Positions 61,612 through 64,000 of a DNA stretch of 64,000 nt are shown in pieces. Positions within the stretch are counted from its first letter, which is position 1, and every line of letters begins with the position of its first letter. Source of the stretch: Paenibacillus ferrarius (GTDB lineage Bacteria; Bacillota; Bacilli; Paenibacillales; NBRC-103111); contig NZ_MBTG01000014.1 in the NCBI RefSeq assembly GCF_002027705.1, forward strand, positions 124,001 through 188,000, read 5' to 3'. Both the position numbers and the translations under genes were made by a program. The notes beneath the pieces are model-generated. The model saw only the letters and a program-made list of their open reading frames with translations. It was not told the DNA's origin and ran no database searches.

Positions 61612-63417
61612 TCATTTTTCCAGCCAAATTTGTTGAAAGTCAATCCAGCCATTAGAGTTGAATGAAGCGCCTCTAACTGAAGGATGCATATAAGTATTCA
61701 GCCGCCGATGATGCAGGAAAATGATATGGCACTCTTCTCTGAGCCGTGTCTCGATATCGCGCATATGGCTTCTACGAGCTTGAACGCTGTCTGAGCCAAG
61801 AGCCAAGTCAATCTTGGCAAGAATCCAGCATTTGAGAGAAGGATTCAGATAAGTACTGGAGATGCATTCCTCATGTTCATACATGTCGATCTCGCAGACT
61901 TCATCATCGGCTAGAATGATCCCCGAAATAGTAAGATCTGCGCTAGATATGATCTTAGGATCTACAACTTGCGTCCAATTCGCCAAAAATAGCTCGACAG
62001 CAATGCCAAAGTTAGTCATGCGCGTTGCGATCCATCTTCCGTCTCGTTCATACTTTTCGTGTACGACAAGGCGAAGCTCGGTCCCGTCGTAGCCGGATTG
62101 GGACAATGCATGATAAATTTCCAGATCGGTTGCAGTTTTGCGCTCATATTGCAAGCTGTCTTCAGGGCGTAAAGAATAAGCAGGCAGCACACGTTCTCCA
62201 CCTAGTTCGGCTTGCATAGCCACTGGATCGAGCAAGAGATTTACGGCTTTGCGAAAGTTCTCGTTCTGTGCCCATCCCTCTTTATTCCCGTTCCATGTCA
62301 TCATCGTGCAGCCGTCGCACAACCGGACGAGAGATTGCCATTTTTCTTCTGGATTCTCTTCCTGCTCCGATTCATCGTCATCATGAGTTTGCATCACGGA
62401 AGGCAAGCCAATTGTAGACACCTGTTGGCAATCTTCCGGCATGATGATGATATCCACGTCATCTAAGTAAGGTCTTCCCGCATAAAAGGAGGTATTGGCA
62501 GCCAATTCGATGCGATGTGGAGAAAAAGAGAGCAGTTGGAAAGGTCCTGTACCCGTCGGCAGTCGCCAATAGTCTTCTTCACTGTGTCCGTTCAAATCCA
62601 GAGGTAAGATGGAAGAAGCGGATGAGCATAAGAAACGGTCAAAAATCCGATTCGGTTGTGAGAGTACAAAACGCACAGTACGCGGTCCTAAAGCTTCCAC
62701 AACCGAAAGGCTTCTCATCATCCAGCGGTTTGGCATGTTGGGAGAGCGAAGCCGTTCGAAAGTGTAGACTACATCCTGAGAGGTCAATTCACGACCTGTA
62801 TGGAACAAGACACCTTTGCGCAAATGGAAAGTCCACTCCATTGCCTGCGAATCTGTGTTCCACGCATGAGCAATTCCGGGAACTATCCGATCTACGGTCT
62901 CGTCATACGTGACGAGCCGATCAAAGATTTGCTGAATGATGTGTGAGTCGAAGGCATAGTTCACTTTAGCAGGATCGAGCGTTTGGACGCTACGGTAGAC
63001 GGGAAAACGAAGCGTATCGCATTCGGTAAGACCTCTCACCGTTTCCTTCTGATAGCCGAATCTCCCTTTCAGCCATTCTATGAACTTGATCTTGGCTTCT
63101 GTTCCTTCACCATAACTGCTGAGCACATCGAACGATGTGCGGTAATCACCTTCATCTGCTTTGGACGTAGCCAGATTGAGCAAAAAGTTTTCATTATTGA
63201 CCTTGAAAATTATGTGTGATCGATTACCGCGACCGCGGCCCGGCAGCCAATTTATGAGACACTCTTCCTCTAATTTCTTCAACACAAGTTTCACGTTCCT
63301 TGACGTGCAGAATAGCGCAATTGCCAACTCTTCCAGAGTTGCCTCCACAGGTTCGCCATGCGAGTTTCCACCGCCAAAACGGTCATATAAAGTCAAATAG
63401 CGTTCAGCTAACAGCAT
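61612..63417 (-). CDS. SgrR-like regulator: N-terminal HTH fused to a solute-binding domain
   Basis: A 601-residue cytosolic protein; ATG 63417 follows AAGGGGGG. The first 110 residues form a winged-helix domain (EATLEELAIALFCTSRNVKLVLKKLEEECLI, GRGRGNRSHI). From about residue 145 an SBP_bac_5 (oligopeptide-binding-type) domain follows: VNYAFDSHIIQQIFDRLVTYD, WTFHLRKGVLFHTGRELTSQDV. No signal peptide is present. This order is that of Escherichia coli SgrR, which senses sugar-phosphate stress, and of similar Firmicute proteins near uptake genes. The regulated gene is not clear here; no divergent intact gene lies upstream. Confidence 0.85.
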   Translation of the reverse strand: MLLAERYLTLYDRFGGGNSHGEPVEATLEELAIALFCTSRNVKLVLKKLEEECLINWLPGRGRGNRSHIIFKVNNENFLLNLATSKADEGDYRTSFDVLSSYGEGTEAKIKFIEWLKGRFGYQKETVRGLTECDTLRFPVYRSVQTLDPAKVNYAFDSHIIQQIFDRLVTYDETVDRIVPGIAHAWNTDSQAMEWTFHLRKGVLFHTGRELTSQDVVYTFERLRSPNMPNRWMMRSLSVVEALGPRTVRFVLSQPNRIFDRFLCSSASSILPLDLNGHSEEDYWRLPTGTGPFQLLSFSPHRIELAANTSFYAGRPYLDDVDIIIMPEDCQQVSTIGLPSVMQTHDDDESEQEENPEEKWQSLVRLCDGCTMMTWNGNKEGWAQNENFRKAVNLLLDPVAMQAELGGERVLPAYSLRPEDSLQYERKTATDLEIYHALSQSGYDGTELRLVVHEKYERDGRWIATRMTNFGIAVELFLANWTQVVDPKIISSADLTISGIILADDEVCEIDMYEHEECISSTYLNPSLKCWILAKIDLALGSDSVQARRSHMRDIETRLREECHIIFLHHRRLNTYMHPSVRGASFNSNGWIDFQQIWLEK

Positions 63418-63511
63418 GCCGATCCCCCCTTTGGTTGCTAAAAATTCAGAGAATTAGATTATTGAAGTATAACATTTTAGGATAGCTGAGACTACGGGAC
63501 AAGAAAAATAG

Positions 63512-63688
63512 CTATTCATTAAGGGAAACGAAAAATTTAATGGAAATAGGTGGGTTAAAAATAGGTTACGACCATGGCCATTCGATGATACAGTAATATA
63601 TGACGAGGACGATGGAAATTGGCAATTTTTCGATGGTGGAGAGGTAAAAGAGAAAGAAGCACGCATAAAAAAATACAAATCAAATTAA
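63512..63688 (+). pseudogene. C-terminal fragment of an unidentified protein
   Basis: After TAG 63509-63511 the frame is open to TAA 63686-63688. It reads IKGNEKFNGNRWVKNRLRPW then PFDDTVIYDEDDGNWQFFDG and KKYKSN. The composition is protein-like, but there is no start codon with a ribosome binding site. It looks like the tail of a truncated gene. The rest of the 63418-63743 gap holds nothing recognised. Confidence 0.4.
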
Positions 63689-63743
63689 TAAACGGATAAC
63701 GATAGCACTATAACAAGGGAACAAGTCGCTTGGAGGGAGAGCT

Positions 63744-64000
63744 TTGGGTTATAAATATTCTATTGTTGATGATGAAAATGATAAAGTATTGGGTTTTTGT
63801 AATGAGGTAGAAATACAAAATGTGAATGATGAATGCTTTTCAAAACTGAATTTACGTGGCTTTATACTAACAAGAGAATTTATGGAAATACCTACGATTA
63901 AGTTTTCAAACTTCCGTCTCAATGTTCTAAGCAAGGACGGAAAGGTTTTAGGTGGATACAATTTCTTTCCGAATAAAGCAATCAAAATAACGCCAATGGA
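63744..64000 (+). CDS. 5' part of an unidentified gene running off the window
   Basis: TTG 63744 follows TGGAGGGAG at 63731-63739 and opens a frame that stays open to the end of the window (85 codons). It begins MGYKYSIVDDENDKVLGFCN and continues with GFILTREFMEIPTIKFSNF. It is AT-rich, like the 40-42 kb small genes. No signal peptide is visible and I do not recognise the family. Confidence 0.6.
   Translation, partial: MGYKYSIVDDENDKVLGFCNEVEIQNVNDECFSKLNLRGFILTREFMEIPTIKFSNFRLNVLSKDGKVLGGYNFFPNKAIKITPM

Overview
The window looks like chromosomal DNA of a low-to-moderate GC, spore-former-type Firmicute, most likely Paenibacillus or a close relative. The grounds are SLH-domain surface proteins, several sugar ABC importers of the LplB/YtcP type without their own ATPase, YesM/YesN-type two-component pairs next to those importers, strong AGGAGG ribosome binding sites, frequent TTG/GTG starts and many rho-independent terminators. 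No rRNA, tRNA, CRISPR array, transposase or phage gene was recognised.

Layout. 1-5.4 kb: a decayed fragment, a protein with an injection-system/toxin-type leader motif, a YcdB/YcdC-like secreted protein behind an ECF-type promoter, and a MarR repressor with two palindromic operators facing an SDR remnant and a diverged aldo/keto reductase. 5.6-12.6 kb: a giant SLH-anchored protein with eight cysteine-containing repeats. 12.7-13.9 kb: ChrA transporter. 14.2-23.2 kb: sugar importer (two permeases, lipoprotein), secreted GH43 enzyme, YesN/YesM pair. 23.3-30.2 kb: large cytosolic glycoside hydrolase, divergent AraC regulator, and a 7TM hybrid sensor with two transmitter modules. 30.4-39.1 kb: YesM/YesN, lipoprotein, two permeases, then a tyrosine-phosphatase-like enzyme and a metallophosphoesterase, apparently one locus.

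39.2-46.2 kb is an accessory stretch: an intact Nudix gene, a broken Nudix gene, several AT-rich small orphan genes resembling immunity proteins (including an Imm22-like and an SF0329-like gene), DinB, an antibiotic-type phosphotransferase and a DUF3888-like exported protein. 46.4-53.6 kb holds an AraC regulator/SDR pair, a phospholipase-D-type enzyme, an SLH gene interrupted by two in-frame TGA codons, a 14-codon ORF with its own terminator, and an ABC-class ATPase that seems to start at ATT. 53.8-61 kb is a third importer locus (membrane-bound AraC regulator, Gfo/Idh remnant, intact Gfo/Idh dehydrogenase, two permeases, lipoprotein). 61-64 kb: a VOC protein, an SgrR-like regulator, and fragments at the right edge.

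The dominant theme is import and breakdown of plant-type glycans, each importer having its own extracellular sensor. Several genes have visible decayed relatives beside them (SDR, Nudix, Gfo/Idh, SLH), so the region appears to be undergoing gene turnover. The most unusual points are the eight-repeat surface protein, the importer coupled to two phosphatases, the immunity-like gene island, and the probable ATT start codon. All family names come from reading motifs by eye; no database search was run.
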